In this document: one piece after another, positions 33,543 through 42,285 of the stretch
How positions within the stretch are numbered: position 1 is the first letter of the stretch
Layout: the number at the start of each line of letters is the position of its first letter
Assembly: GCF_923081025.1 (NCBI RefSeq)
Contig: NZ_CAKLPZ010000001.1
Span: 1,240,001 to 1,304,000, forward strand
DNA: 64,000 nucleotides
Direction: 5' to 3'
From: Neolewinella maritima
GTDB lineage: Bacteria > Bacteroidota > Bacteroidia > Chitinophagales > Saprospiraceae
Made by a program: the position numbers and the translations under genes
Notes under the pieces: generated by a model
What the model was told of the DNA's origin: nothing
Database searches by the model: none
Seen by the model: only the letters and a program-made list of their open reading frames with translations

Positions 33543-34716
33543 GCCGCCGTAGCGCAAACCACGCCAGCAGGGATGCCCCCGTCTGCAGGCATTTTTCGTC
33601 CACGTCGAAGGTGTCGGTGTGCACGGGGCTACCCGCATGCCCCGGTCCATTCACGCCCAGCCGGTAGAAGCAAGCCGGTACGTGGTGGGTGTAGAAGGCA
33701 AAGTCTTCCCCCGTCATCCGGATGGGCAGGTCGACCACCTGCTCCTCCCCGAGTAAGGTCCGTGCTTCCACCTGCGCCCAGCGGGTGAGCGGTTCGTCGT
33801 TTTTCAGGAACGGGTAGCCGTGGCGGACTTCCAGCTCCGCCGTGCCGCCCAAAGCCGAAGCGATGCCCTCCGCCGTGCGCCGTAACCGTTGGTGCAGCTC
33901 CTTGCGCCAGGCTTCATCAAGCGTACGCAGCGTACCCTGCAGGTGTACGGCATTGGGTATGATGTTAGTGGCGCCTCCCTCGCTGGCGATGTGTCCGAAA
34001 GTAAGTACGACGGGTAGGGTAGGGTCGGTCTCCCGGCTCACTAGTTGCTGCAGGGCGGTGATGACCTGGGCGGTGATCACGATGGGGTCCACTGCCTGGT
34101 GCGGCATGGCGCCGTGGCCACCCCGACCGCACACGGTCAGTCCAAGCTCATCGGTACTCGCCATATAGATGCCCGGCCGGAAGCCCACCTTGCCCGCCGC
34201 CAGGGGCGGATGCACGTGCTGTCCGAACAGTGCCCCCGGCACCGGGTCCCGCAGCGCGCCGTCGCGGATCATCAGCGTAGCCCCTCCCGGCAGTTTCTCC
34301 TCGCCGGGCTGGAAGAGCAACCGTACCGTGCCCCGGAGCTTGTCGCGCAGTGGCATCAGGATCCGGGCGGCCCCTAGCAGGGCGGCAGTGTGGACGTCGT
34401 GTCCACAGGCATGCATCACCCCGGGCGTACGCGAGCGGTAGTCCACCGCGTTGTTTTCCTGAATCGGTAGGGCGTCGAGGTCGGCGCGCAGGGCTACGGT
34501 TGGTCCCGCTCCGCTGCGGATCTCCGCTACCAGACCCGTACCCGCGATCCTGCGGTGGGGGATGCCCAGTTCGGTCAGTCGGTCGGCCACATACTGCACG
34601 GTCGCATGTTCCGCAAAGCTCAGTTCGGGGTGAGCGTGCAGGTGCCGCCGGTCCGTCACGGTAGCCGCCGCCGTTTCTTCCGCCAGGGCGCGTACGCGGG
34701 TGCCAGGGTCATTCAT
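33535..34716 (-). CDS. M20 family amidohydrolase (hippurate/N-acyl amino acid hydrolase type)
   Basis: The ATG at 34716 gives 393 residues. The dimetal site is visible: MHACGHDVHTAALLG, QPGEEKLPGGA, and a C-terminal MTGEDFAFYTHHVPACFYRLG. A dimerisation domain lies in the middle (AMPHQAVDPIVITAQVITAL). Enzymes of this group hydrolyse N-acyl amino acids such as hippurate or indole-3-acetyl amino acids, in the cytosol. The specific substrate is not predictable. Confidence 0.92.
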   Translation of the reverse strand: MNDPGTRVRALAEETAAATVTDRRHLHAHPELSFAEHATVQYVADRLTELGIPHRRIAGTGLVAEIRSGAGPTVALRADLDALPIQENNAVDYRSRTPGVMHACGHDVHTAALLGAARILMPLRDKLRGTVRLLFQPGEEKLPGGATLMIRDGALRDPVPGALFGQHVHPPLAAGKVGFRPGIYMASTDELGLTVCGRGGHGAMPHQAVDPIVITAQVITALQQLVSRETDPTLPVVLTFGHIASEGGATNIIPNAVHLQGTLRTLDEAWRKELHQRLRRTAEGIASALGGTAELEVRHGYPFLKNDEPLTRWAQVEARTLLGEEQVVDLPIRMTGEDFAFYTHHVPACFYRLGVNGPGHAGSPVHTDTFDVDEKCLQTGASLLAWFALRRLS

Positions 34717-34758
34717 GGAACGCAAGGTAGTGCGACCATACACTCCTAGCGGTGCTTG

Positions 34759-36795
34759 CTACTCTAATTCAATCCCCTCGATCCGACTTCCCGGTACGAG
34801 GCTGTCCACTACGTCCTGTCCCTCGATGACCTCGGCGAAGATGGTATACTTCCCGTCCAGGTGGGGGGTAGGGCGGTGGGTGATGAAGAACTGTACCCCC
34901 TCGGTGTCCCGCCCCGCACTGGCCATACCGACCAGTCCGGCGCGGTCCCAGTGTAGTAGTGGCGTTTCAGTGGGAAGGGTAAAGTCTTCCGAGCCGAAGC
35001 CGTCGCCACGCGGTCCGCCGCCCTGGGCTACAAAGTTGGGGACCACACGGTGAAAGGTCTTTCCGTCGTAGTAGCCTTCGTCGATCAGTTGCAGGAAGCT
35101 GGTAACCGTAGCCGGAGCGACGGTAGGGTAGAGGCGCAGCGCTATGATGCCGTCAGCGGTTGTTATACGGACGGTGCGGTCCGCCGATGCTGCCAACAGA
35201 TTCCAGTCGATGGTCAGTACCCGCTGGGCCGGGGCGGAAGGCAAGGCTTGCTCTTCCCCGCGCAGGGCATTGCGACTCCGGTAAACCTCGGTGTAGGTTT
35301 CCAATTGGCGGGGCAGGGCGTAGCCTTCTAGGGCGGTGTCCAGCCAGGCTAAGTCGGGATAGATCGAGCGGTATACCCCCGCCCCTTCGGTGAGGGCCAG
35401 GGCAGCGTGGTAAGCCGGACCTTCCTCCCTACCCTCGATCAGCTCCCGGAAAAAACTCGCCAGTTCGGCGCGTATGCGCTGACGGCTGCTGCGAAAGTAG
35501 TCGTCGAAGTCCGGCCGATCGCTGATCGTCTGCAGGGCCTCGGCGGCGGCGGTGCGTACCACGGGGCTTGTTGATTCCTGCAGGTAGCCATACAGTACCC
35601 GATACATCCACGGGAATTCTCCCAGGGCGCGGAGCAGGTCGGCCCGTTCGTACGGATCGCTGCTCGTGGTAAAGCGCTGCCGAAGATTGGTAGTAATACG
35701 CTCGCGGTAATCCGTCAAAAACGGTGACAGGTGCCGGTTCGCAGCGCGGTAGAGCTGGGCGCTGATCGCCGGGGGTAGATCGTCCTGCGCCAGCTGTAAG
35801 TAGAGGGGCGCATCGGCTGCGATACCATGATTTATCAGGTAGTCCGCCGCGGTGCGCGCGACCAGGGGATGTGGATCGCGCAAGGCTTCGATCACCGATT
35901 CCCGGACGGAGGCGTACTCAAAGCCAGCCAGGGCACGCACGATCTCGACGCGTTCGCGCCAGTCCGTACCAGCTTCCAGGCGGCGCAGCAGGGCGATCCG
36001 CGCCGGCGGTAATCCACTACGACCCAGTGTCCGGATCACCCCCATTGCGATCAGCGGATCAGAGGTTGTTCGTAGCAGATCACGCAGGCGGCGCTCCTGA
36101 CTGCTGTCTAGCTCAATGTCTATCCGCTGCAGGTACTGTGCGGCTGGATAGCGCACTTCGTTCGGTACGCTAGTGTCCAGTACTAGTCCTACAGTGGCAG
36201 CATCCGCGGCAGCCGGGTGGTATCCCCTGAGTGCGGCGTACAACATACCGTACATCCGGCCGGCTAGTAATACAGTATCCTGGGGGGTATAGGTGGTAAT
36301 ATTCGCTAGTAATGCAGCCTGATCATCCGTACCGACTTTGCCAACCGCCTGCAATACCGCGGCATTAAACGATGGGGCGGAGCCACTACGGTCGAAGGCC
36401 GCAACCAGTGCATCTGCGACCGGCTCCTGACCGCTCTGTCCCAGAGCGTATGCGGCCTGGACGCGTACTACCGTCTCGGAGTCACTGAGCAGTGTGATCA
36501 GCGTATCGCGGGCCGCGTCCGTAAGGGTAGGGAAGCTTCCGAAGGCCCGGGCGGCCAAATAGCGGTAGGTGGGATTACTGTGGTGCAAGTAAGATACCAG
36601 ACTGTCGGTCTGCCGGGCGTTCTGCCAGTCGAAGAGCTGTCGGGTAGTAGTATCCGCGAGGTCGATGGCTACGGTAGTGCGACTGACCGGTTCGCTCGGG
36701 GGAATGCAAGCGGTCAGCAATAGGGCTAATGGAACGAAGCCCCACACAATAAATCCGGTCGGTAGAAGCGGGGAAACTAGACGGCAGAGGGGCAT
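34759..36795 (-). CDS. HEAT-repeat lipoprotein with C-terminal cyclophilin-type prolyl isomerase domain
   Basis: The ATG at 36795 gives 678 residues. There is a lipoprotein signal (VPLALLLTAC, Cys30). Many HEAT-like helical repeats follow (about residues 40-500; e.g. YLAARAFGSF, VRVQAAYALGQSG). Residues 540-678 form a cyclophilin domain with KTFHRVVPNFVAQGGGPRGD, VGMASAGRDTEGVQFFITH and HLDGKYTIFAEVIEGQDVV. It is probably a periplasmic chaperone/PPIase linked to the outer or inner membrane, with the repeats acting as a client-binding arm (inference). The upstream in-frame start would overlap the divergent DUF4293 promoter and is not used. Confidence 0.88.
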   Translation of the reverse strand: MPLCRLVSPLLPTGFIVWGFVPLALLLTACIPPSEPVSRTTVAIDLADTTTRQLFDWQNARQTDSLVSYLHHSNPTYRYLAARAFGSFPTLTDAARDTLITLLSDSETVVRVQAAYALGQSGQEPVADALVAAFDRSGSAPSFNAAVLQAVGKVGTDDQAALLANITTYTPQDTVLLAGRMYGMLYAALRGYHPAAADAATVGLVLDTSVPNEVRYPAAQYLQRIDIELDSSQERRLRDLLRTTSDPLIAMGVIRTLGRSGLPPARIALLRRLEAGTDWRERVEIVRALAGFEYASVRESVIEALRDPHPLVARTAADYLINHGIAADAPLYLQLAQDDLPPAISAQLYRAANRHLSPFLTDYRERITTNLRQRFTTSSDPYERADLLRALGEFPWMYRVLYGYLQESTSPVVRTAAAEALQTISDRPDFDDYFRSSRQRIRAELASFFRELIEGREEGPAYHAALALTEGAGVYRSIYPDLAWLDTALEGYALPRQLETYTEVYRSRNALRGEEQALPSAPAQRVLTIDWNLLAASADRTVRITTADGIIALRLYPTVAPATVTSFLQLIDEGYYDGKTFHRVVPNFVAQGGGPRGDGFGSEDFTLPTETPLLHWDRAGLVGMASAGRDTEGVQFFITHRPTPHLDGKYTIFAEVIEGQDVVDSLVPGSRIEGIELE

Positions 36796-36813
36796 GGGGT
36801 AAAGATAAGCGGC

Positions 36814-36821
36814 TACCTTTG
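36814..36821 (+). promoter_or_regulatory. -7 promoter box TACCTTTG of the DUF4293 gene
   Basis: A perfect TAnnTTTG match, 22 bp before the ATG at 36844. Confidence 0.6.
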
Positions 36822-36843
36822 CGGCTCCAACCATTGACCTGCG

Positions 36844-37275
36844 ATGATCCAACGTATTCAATCCATCTTCCTGGCCCTGGCCGCCCTGTGCACCTTCGGA
36901 CTATTTGCCACCGATGTGGCCGAAACGGCCGCGCCCGTCGCCGATAGTCCGGTGTTTGCCGATGCGCACTTCACGCTCTTTGATAGCCCCATCCTGATCG
37001 GGGGAGTGGCCGCGGTGGGTGCCCTCACGCTGGCCGCCATCTTCCTGTACACCAACCGGCGGCTCCAGAAGATCCTCTGCAACGTAGCTATTCTCATCAC
37101 GGTAGCCTATGCGGCCTACGGTGTATTGCTTTGGTATACGGACCGCGCCGCTGCCCAGGCCGAGCCGGAGTTCGGGCTGGCTTTACCGATACTTACCATC
37201 GTATTCGCCGCCTTCGCGGCCCGGTATATCCATAAAGACGAAAAATTGGTACGTAGCGCAGATCGCCTGCGGTAG
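36844..37275 (+). CDS. DUF4293 family membrane protein
   Basis: This 143-residue inner-membrane protein opens with MIQRIQSIFLALAALCTFGLF and ends with KDEKLVRSADRLR, both diagnostic of DUF4293, a Bacteroidota-specific four-helix family of unknown function. Hydrophobic segments are at about residues 9-23, 49-68, 78-97 and 108-127. In many Bacteroidota the family is adjacent to the rho gene, but here mscL follows. Confidence 0.93.
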   Translation: MIQRIQSIFLALAALCTFGLFATDVAETAAPVADSPVFADAHFTLFDSPILIGGVAAVGALTLAAIFLYTNRRLQKILCNVAILITVAYAAYGVLLWYTDRAAAQAEPEFGLALPILTIVFAAFAARYIHKDEKLVRSADRLR

Positions 37276-37277
37276 CA

Positions 37278-37285
37278 TATATTTG
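37278..37285 (+). promoter_or_regulatory. -7 promoter box TATATTTG of mscL
   Basis: A perfect TAnnTTTG match two bases after the DUF4293 stop codon, 57 bp before the mscL ATG. Confidence 0.55.
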
Positions 37286-37342
37286 GGTACTAGTCATTCA
37301 CTGGCAGTCCGTGGATCGGACCGCTGCATATACCCACACACT

Positions 37343-37759
37343 ATGTTCCAGGAATTCAAGGCCTTCATCATGAAGGGCAACGTACTGGAGTTGGCCACTG
37401 CGGTCATCATCGCTGCTGCCTTCGGTGCAGTAGTTACCTCCTTTACCAATGATGTACTCATGCCCCCCATCGGTCAGGCGCTGGGCGGGGTAGACTTTTC
37501 CGAACTGATGATTCCCCTCTCCGAGGACGTGATCGGCCCCGACGGTACCGTACTGGAAGAAGGCGCGGCTATCCGCTACGGTCGCTTCATCCAGACGATC
37601 ATCGACTTCCTGATCATCGCCTTCGTCATCTTCCTCATCATCCGTAGCTACAACCGCATGACGGTCAAGCCCGAAGTAGTCGAAAAAGCCCCGGCCGGAC
37701 CTACCGAAACGGAGCTTCTTATCGAAATCCGCGACCAACTGGCGCGCAGACCCTTGTAA
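37343..37759 (+). CDS. mscL: Large-conductance mechanosensitive channel MscL
   Basis: The ATG at 37343 gives 138 residues. The N-terminal helix and first transmembrane segment (FQEFKAFIMKGNVLELATAV, IIAAAFGAVVTSFTNDVLMP) and the second transmembrane segment (IQTIIDFLIIAFVIFLII) match MscL closely, followed by the cytoplasmic helix TETELLIEIRDQLARR. The channel releases solutes on hypo-osmotic shock. The periplasmic loop (EDVIGPDGTVLEEGAAIRYG) is of normal length. Frames starting further upstream are not used. Confidence 0.96.
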   Translation: MFQEFKAFIMKGNVLELATAVIIAAAFGAVVTSFTNDVLMPPIGQALGGVDFSELMIPLSEDVIGPDGTVLEEGAAIRYGRFIQTIIDFLIIAFVIFLIIRSYNRMTVKPEVVEKAPAGPTETELLIEIRDQLARRPL

Positions 37760-37774
37760 AGGCGTGAAGGTGGA

Positions 37775-37824
37775 GGTGGTGAAGGACAGGACGCGCACAG
37801 CGCACATCCACGGTCTTCACCACC
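37775..37824. terminator. Ten-base inverted repeat between convergent mscL and rng
   Basis: GGTGGTGAAG at 37775-37784 pairs with CTTCACCACC at 37815-37824, with a 30-nt loop that includes a small GCGC-ACA-GCGC palindrome. It lies between two convergent genes and may act as a bidirectional terminator, but there is no T-run. Confidence 0.45.
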
Positions 37825-37830
37825 GCTCTC

Positions 37831-39384
37831 CTAATTCTTCAGCTTGATCTCATCATCCTTCCCGTCAAAGAACTTGAAGGTCGTGATGGGGAAGTCATTG
37901 TCTGACTGAATATCCAGCCAGCGGTAGTGCTTCATGTACCACTTCATCTGAGCGCTGGGTAAGCCACGCTTCAGGAACGCGGAAATGTAGGGGTGCACCT
38001 TCAGTTTGAGCTTAGCCTTGGGCCGAGCGTCCATGATGAAGTTGAGGTCGCGCTCGATCTCGTCGGTCAGTAAGATGGTAGCATTCACCTTACCGGTACC
38101 ATTACAGGTTGGGCACTTCTCGGCGGTGGTGATCTTTACCTCCGGACGTACGCGCTGGCGGGTGATCTGCATCAGGCCGAACTTGCTCAGCGGGAGTACC
38201 GTATGCTGGGCGCGGTCGTTCTTCATCGCGTTGCGCATGGTGGTCACGAGCTGCTTGCGGTGCTCGGCATCGCGCATGTCGATGAAGTCGATCACGATGA
38301 TGCCACCGATATCGCGCAGCCGCATCTGGCGGGCAATCTCTTCGGCGGATTCCAGGTTGATCTTCAGTACCGCCTCGGTCTGATTCTGGCTGGGCATCTT
38401 ATTGCCGCTGTTCACGTCGATCGTATGCATCGCTTCCGTATGCTCGATCACGATGTAGGCGCCACTGGGCATGGTGGCTGTCTTGCCGAAGCTGGACTTG
38501 ATCTGTTTGGTCACGCCGTGCGCATCGAAGATGGGTTTGCTGGACTTATGATACTGCACGAGGTTCGGTCGGTCCTTGGCAATGTCCTTGATGTAATCCT
38601 GGATCGTCTCGAACAGGTCCTTGTCATCGACGACCACCTTGGTGAAGTCCGGCGTGAGTAGGTCGCGCAGCAGTCCGGTGGTCTTGTCCACTTCGCTGAG
38701 CAGCTTAGCCGGTGGGGTAGCCCCCTTAGCATTCTCTACGATGGTCTTCCACTTATCCATCAGGGTGTTGATCTCCTCGAGGAGTTCACCGACCCCGCGT
38801 CCTTCGGCTGCAGTACGTACGATCACGCCGAAGTTGGCCGGCCGGATACTCTCTACGAGCAACTGTAGCCGCTTACGCTCTTCACTGGTACTGATCTTCT
38901 TGCTTACCGCTACGGTCTCGCTGAAGGGCGTGATGACGAGGTAGCGACCGGGAATGGTGATCTCACAACTCAGGCGGGGGCCCTTGGTGCTGATGGGTTC
39001 CTTGAGGACCTGGGCGAGTACGACTTGTTTCTTAGATATGACCTCGTCGATCTTCCCGGTCTTGACGATCTCGGGCTCGTACTTGGCCTTATCCAGGGTA
39101 GCGTTGGGTAGCTTGCCCTTGATGGCCAGTTCGGAATAGGCCTGCAGCGTGCGGACTTTAGGACCGAGATCGGTATAGTGCAGAAAGGCATCCTTCTTAT
39201 GTCCGATATCGACGAAGGCGGCATTGAGGGGGGCCGTGACCCGTTTTACCCGGCCGAGGAATACATCACCTACGGTGAATTGGTCGGTCGAGCGCTGGCG
39301 ATGTATCTCTACCAGCTTTCCGTCTTCGAGTAAGGCAACTTCTACTTCTTTGCCCGTACTGGAGACGATCATTTCTTTTTCCAC
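37831..39384 (-). CDS. rng: Ribonuclease G (RNase E/G family)
   Basis: This 517-residue endoribonuclease has an S1 domain (about residues 35-120; GDVFLGRVKRV, AAFVDIGHKKDAFLH), the RNase H-like and catalytic region with Asp residues in HTIDVNSGNKM and IIVIDFIDMRDAEHRKQ, and the zinc-link CPTCNGTG. It lacks the long C-terminal scaffold of RNase E. It matures 16S rRNA and degrades mRNA. The start is GTG at 39384 (EKEMIVSSTGKE); an ATG at 39372 is the alternative. Confidence 0.95.
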   Translation of the reverse strand: MEKEMIVSSTGKEVEVALLEDGKLVEIHRQRSTDQFTVGDVFLGRVKRVTAPLNAAFVDIGHKKDAFLHYTDLGPKVRTLQAYSELAIKGKLPNATLDKAKYEPEIVKTGKIDEVISKKQVVLAQVLKEPISTKGPRLSCEITIPGRYLVITPFSETVAVSKKISTSEERKRLQLLVESIRPANFGVIVRTAAEGRGVGELLEEINTLMDKWKTIVENAKGATPPAKLLSEVDKTTGLLRDLLTPDFTKVVVDDKDLFETIQDYIKDIAKDRPNLVQYHKSSKPIFDAHGVTKQIKSSFGKTATMPSGAYIVIEHTEAMHTIDVNSGNKMPSQNQTEAVLKINLESAEEIARQMRLRDIGGIIVIDFIDMRDAEHRKQLVTTMRNAMKNDRAQHTVLPLSKFGLMQITRQRVRPEVKITTAEKCPTCNGTGKVNATILLTDEIERDLNFIMDARPKAKLKLKVHPYISAFLKRGLPSAQMKWYMKHYRWLDIQSDNDFPITTFKFFDGKDDEIKLKN

Positions 39385-39849
39385 TGTGCAACAGGGTTAG
39401 GTGGATACACGCCATCCCCCCGCCAGTAGCAACTAGGTCGGAGGGTGAGTACGTGAATCCGGTACACTGATGCATACCCCCGTCCGGTAAGGCTCAGGCC
39501 ATAGGGCTGGCGCGGTCGAGGCTACGGGGGTCGAGAACAATTACGTCTGCGAATCGGCTGGGGTTGTCCGCCGCTCAGCACCCGATAGGGACTGGCAGGT
39601 GGCGGAAAATTTCTTGGCGGAGTACTTGAAGTGCGTTGGCGCGATCAAGATCTCACGGAAAGGAAGCCGCAGAAGCACGGAATGGTCGCGGGAAACGGGC
39701 TCTAAGGAGTCGGGCGTCGCGAATATCTCGAAATAAGAATAGCACCGGGGCGGTAGCAAGAGGGCAATGAACGGTACCGGTCACGGCCGGAAAACATCCT
39801 GCTTCAGGAGGTTCTCCGGCCGTAAAAAGGTATGCTGCTAGTCGGGTGA
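39385..39849. other. Long intergenic stretch without a confirmed gene
   Basis: A 72-codon minus-strand frame at 39541-39759 starts with TTG and has no recognised domain, so it is not called. The stretch includes the large inverted repeat at 39783-39823. Confidence 0.45.
39783..39823. terminator. Large hairpin with nested inner stem downstream of the AURKAIP1/COX24-like gene
   Basis: ACGGCCGGA (39783-39791) and TCCGGCCGT (39815-39823) are perfectly complementary. Inside lies a second stem, TCCTG-CTT-CAGGA. It is 26 bp past the stop codon of the small basic protein gene, in the position of a transcription terminator. No U-run follows on the minus strand. Confidence 0.5.
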
Positions 39850-39945
39850 CTAGCGGTTCTTCTTCTTGTGACGGTTCTTGCGCAGGCGCTTTTTCCGTTT
39901 GTGCGTAGCAATTTTATGACGCTTCCGCTTTTTTCCACACGGCAT
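39850..39945 (-). CDS. AURKAIP1/COX24 domain small basic protein, 31 aa
   Basis: A short frame from the ATG at 39945 encodes 31 residues: PCGKKRKRHKIATHKRKKR followed by LRKNRHKKKNR. The KKRKRHKIATHKRKKR pattern is that of the AURKAIP1/COX24 (mitochondrial mS38-like) domain, found as a tiny ribosome-associated-type protein in many Bacteroidota. It is too short for most gene finders. More than half of the residues are Lys or Arg, consistent with rRNA binding. A strong hairpin follows the stop codon. Confidence 0.88.
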   Translation of the reverse strand: MPCGKKRKRHKIATHKRKKRLRKNRHKKKNR

Positions 39946-40090
39946 AGGTTGTCGTTTAAATTAGGTAAACAAGGTGATAACAGACTAAAGTATGGGATCA
40001 AAACGCCCCGTACAGTCATATAGTTGTGGCCACACCTACCCGGGGGGCAGTGTAGCGGACCGCGAAGATACGGTAAATAGCCGGTAGCAT

Positions 40091-40876
40091 TTACTGCAGC
40101 AAGTCCGAGCATTTGCGGGCAAAGATGTCCGCCTCACCCGCACGCCCCAGGTTCTCGTACACCTTGGCTAGCGAGCACACCACATCGGGGTTGCCCGGCT
40201 GTAGGTCATCGGCCTTGCGCAGGCGCTCGGCGGCCCGGTCGAGCTGGTTGGTTTTGATGGCCAATTGGGCCAGGGTGATGTATACCTTAGGCTCCTCGGG
40301 ATATTGCTGCTCCAGCTCCCGTAGCATCAGGATACCCTTCATGGGATTTTCCGGCGGCGGGTTGTCGGTATAGGTTACCGCCAGATTGATCCGGTGCTCG
40401 GCATTGGTGGGATTAAGGCTGATGGCCGCCTGATACGCTTGCTCGGCCTGATCCGTGCAGTACTGCCGGGTCTTTTGCGCCACGCCCTCCTGCCGCAGAC
40501 AGAGACTAAAGGTGGTAGCAGCAATGGCCCAGGCGTCTTCGGTATTTTCCAGCTCTGCGATCTGGGCGGCGAAGGCTCCCGAGATACCCGGCTGTCCGGC
40601 CTTGTACCACTCGCTGGCCAACTGCTGCAGTACCTCTACCCGGGCGCTGTCTTCTTCCTGACTGGCCAGGCGGTCCTCCAGCGTAGATAGCGTAGCCCGC
40701 TGCGCGGGGGTAAGCTGGGTATGGGCCTCGCGGATCAGCGACTGTACGCCGGTGGCAGCACTGGGTGCGCGGTTAAATCCCTCCTCCATCTCGGGAGGGC
40801 GCACCGGGCAGCCCCAGTACGTCACGGCGATGAGCAGCAGCGTGATGGCCGCAGCGATCCATTGGGGACGGTGCAT
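40091..40876 (-). CDS. Tetratricopeptide repeat protein, membrane-anchored
   Basis: This 261-residue protein has an N-terminal membrane anchor or signal (WIAAAITLLLIAVTYWGC; the Cys may be a lipobox) and TPR repeats in the C-terminal half (AEQAYQAAISLNPTNAEHRINLA, LAQLAIKTNQLDRAAERLRK, LAKVYENLGRAGEADIFA; each about 34 residues). The Bacteroidota gene order of HU then TPR is common. Its ATG overlaps the stop codon of the HU gene by one base, showing translational coupling. Function is unknown, probably protein-protein contacts. Confidence 0.85.
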   Translation of the reverse strand: MHRPQWIAAAITLLLIAVTYWGCPVRPPEMEEGFNRAPSAATGVQSLIREAHTQLTPAQRATLSTLEDRLASQEEDSARVEVLQQLASEWYKAGQPGISGAFAAQIAELENTEDAWAIAATTFSLCLRQEGVAQKTRQYCTDQAEQAYQAAISLNPTNAEHRINLAVTYTDNPPPENPMKGILMLRELEQQYPEEPKVYITLAQLAIKTNQLDRAAERLRKADDLQPGNPDVVCSLAKVYENLGRAGEADIFARKCSDLLQ

Positions 40877-41193
40877 CAGTCGAGGTCGCTTTCGTCTTCG
40901 TCGGGCAGGCTGGACACCTTATCCTTCACCTGCTCCACAAAGATCTTGGCCGGCTTGAAGGCCGGAATGTAATGCTCGGGAATCTCGATGGCCTTATTCT
41001 TCTGAATGTGACGACCGATCTTCTTAGCCCGTTTCTTGACCACGAAGGAGCCGAAACCACGGATATAGACATTCTCCCCCTCGGCCAGGCTACCCTTGAC
41101 CTCCTTGAAGAAACTCTCCAGGGCCACCAGTACATCTACCTTCGCGATGCCCGTCTTGTCGGCAATATTAGCTACTACATCAGCTTTTCTCAT
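40876..41193 (-). CDS. HU/IHF family DNA-binding protein
   Basis: This 105-residue nucleoid protein has the HU fold: RKADVVANIADKTGIAKVDV at the start, GENVYIRGFGSFVVKKR (the GFGxF signature) and HIPAFKPAK-like YIPAFKPAKIFVEQV, followed by an acidic tail (SSLPDEDESDLD). It bends DNA as a dimer. It is the first gene of a two-gene unit with the TPR gene. Confidence 0.95.
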   Translation of the reverse strand: MRKADVVANIADKTGIAKVDVLVALESFFKEVKGSLAEGENVYIRGFGSFVVKKRAKKIGRHIQKNKAIEIPEHYIPAFKPAKIFVEQVKDKVSSLPDEDESDLD

Positions 41194-41371
41194 TCTCCAT
41201 TATTTAGCTCCGCGTGCGGGTTCTCAAAAGCGGGGCAAATATCTGCTTTTCTGCCGAATTTCGCTCCATTCGCCCCACTATTTCTTTTAAAATCAATGAG
41301 TTATCTCGGTGAACCACTTTCAGTGCCGCGCCGTTGGCCGCCACGCTCCGGCCCGTGAATGACCGGCTGCG

Positions 41372-41379
41372 TACCTTCG
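41372..41379 (+). promoter_or_regulatory. -7-like box TACCTTCG of yicC-gmk
   Basis: One base from TAnnTTTG, 24 bp before the yicC ATG at 41404. Confidence 0.4.
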
Positions 41380-41403
41380 CGCCACGCTAAACGACCCCAT
41401 TAC

Positions 41404-42285
41404 ATGCTCCTCTCCATGACCGGCTACGGTCGCGCTACCCTCAGCGAAGGGCCCAAGACCTACGCCGCCGAGCTGCGGGGCCTCAACAGCAAGCAGACCG
41501 ATCTGCGCCTACGCAGCAACCAGGCCCTGCAGCAACACGAGCTCGAACTGCGTACCCTGGTGCTCGATGCCGTCAAGCGTGGCAAACTGGAGCTTACCCT
41601 GGAGATCACCGATGCCAGCACCGCCAGCAAGCTCCGCGTCGATCTGCCCCTACTGGCCGAGCTCAGCACCAATATCTACTTCAATCTCAAGGCCTCCCTG
41701 CCCGATAGCAGCATGGACGGACTGGTCCCCGCCCTGCTGCGCACCCCCGGCATCATCGAAGCCAGCACCGGCACCGTAGAGGAGCAGGACTGGCAGCACA
41801 TCCAGGCCGTTACCCGCGACTGCCTGACCCGCTTCCAGGACTACCGCCGGCAGGAAGGACTCACCCTGGCCGAAGACCTTAGCACCCGCGTCCGCGCCAT
41901 CGTAGACCTGCTGGCCCGTGTGAGCGACTTCGATACCCAGCGTATCGAAGCGGTACGCGAGCGTATGGAACGCCACCTGAAGGATTACGTAGGCCGCGCC
42001 AACGTAGACCAGAACCGTTACGAACAGGAAGTGCTATTCTACCTCGAAAAAATGGACATTCACGAGGAGCAGGTGCGCCTGCAGCAGAACTGTGAATACT
42101 TCCGCGAAATACTTGATAATGAGGACGATATAAAAGGGCGAAAGCTCAATTTTATCAGCCAGGAGATGGGCCGGGAAATTAATACCCTGGGTGCCAAGGC
42201 CTACTCGGCCGACCTGCAGAAGCTAGTGGTCAATATGAAGGAACACCTGGAAATGATCAAAGAACAGCTGGCCAATGTCGCCTGA
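41404..42285 (+). CDS. yicC: YicC/YloC family endoribonuclease
   Basis: The ATG at 41404 gives LLSMTGYGRATL, the conserved N-terminus (SMTGFGR type), and 293 residues. The C-terminus contains EEQVRLQQNCEYFREIL, GRKLNFISQEMGREINTLGAKA and the basic helical end typical of DUF1732. Family members are metal-dependent endoribonucleases acting in RNA turnover. It overlaps gmk by 11 bp; the yicC-gmk pair is a conserved arrangement. Confidence 0.93.
   Translation: MLLSMTGYGRATLSEGPKTYAAELRGLNSKQTDLRLRSNQALQQHELELRTLVLDAVKRGKLELTLEITDASTASKLRVDLPLLAELSTNIYFNLKASLPDSSMDGLVPALLRTPGIIEASTGTVEEQDWQHIQAVTRDCLTRFQDYRRQEGLTLAEDLSTRVRAIVDLLARVSDFDTQRIEAVRERMERHLKDYVGRANVDQNRYEQEVLFYLEKMDIHEEQVRLQQNCEYFREILDNEDDIKGRKLNFISQEMGREINTLGAKAYSADLQKLVVNMKEHLEMIKEQLANVA

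Noticed and set aside
39541-39759. 72-codon minus-strand frame between rng and the AURKAIP1/COX24-like gene
   Set aside because: It starts with TTG, has no recognised domain, and has no promoter box at a sensible position. Coding cannot be excluded but is not supported.
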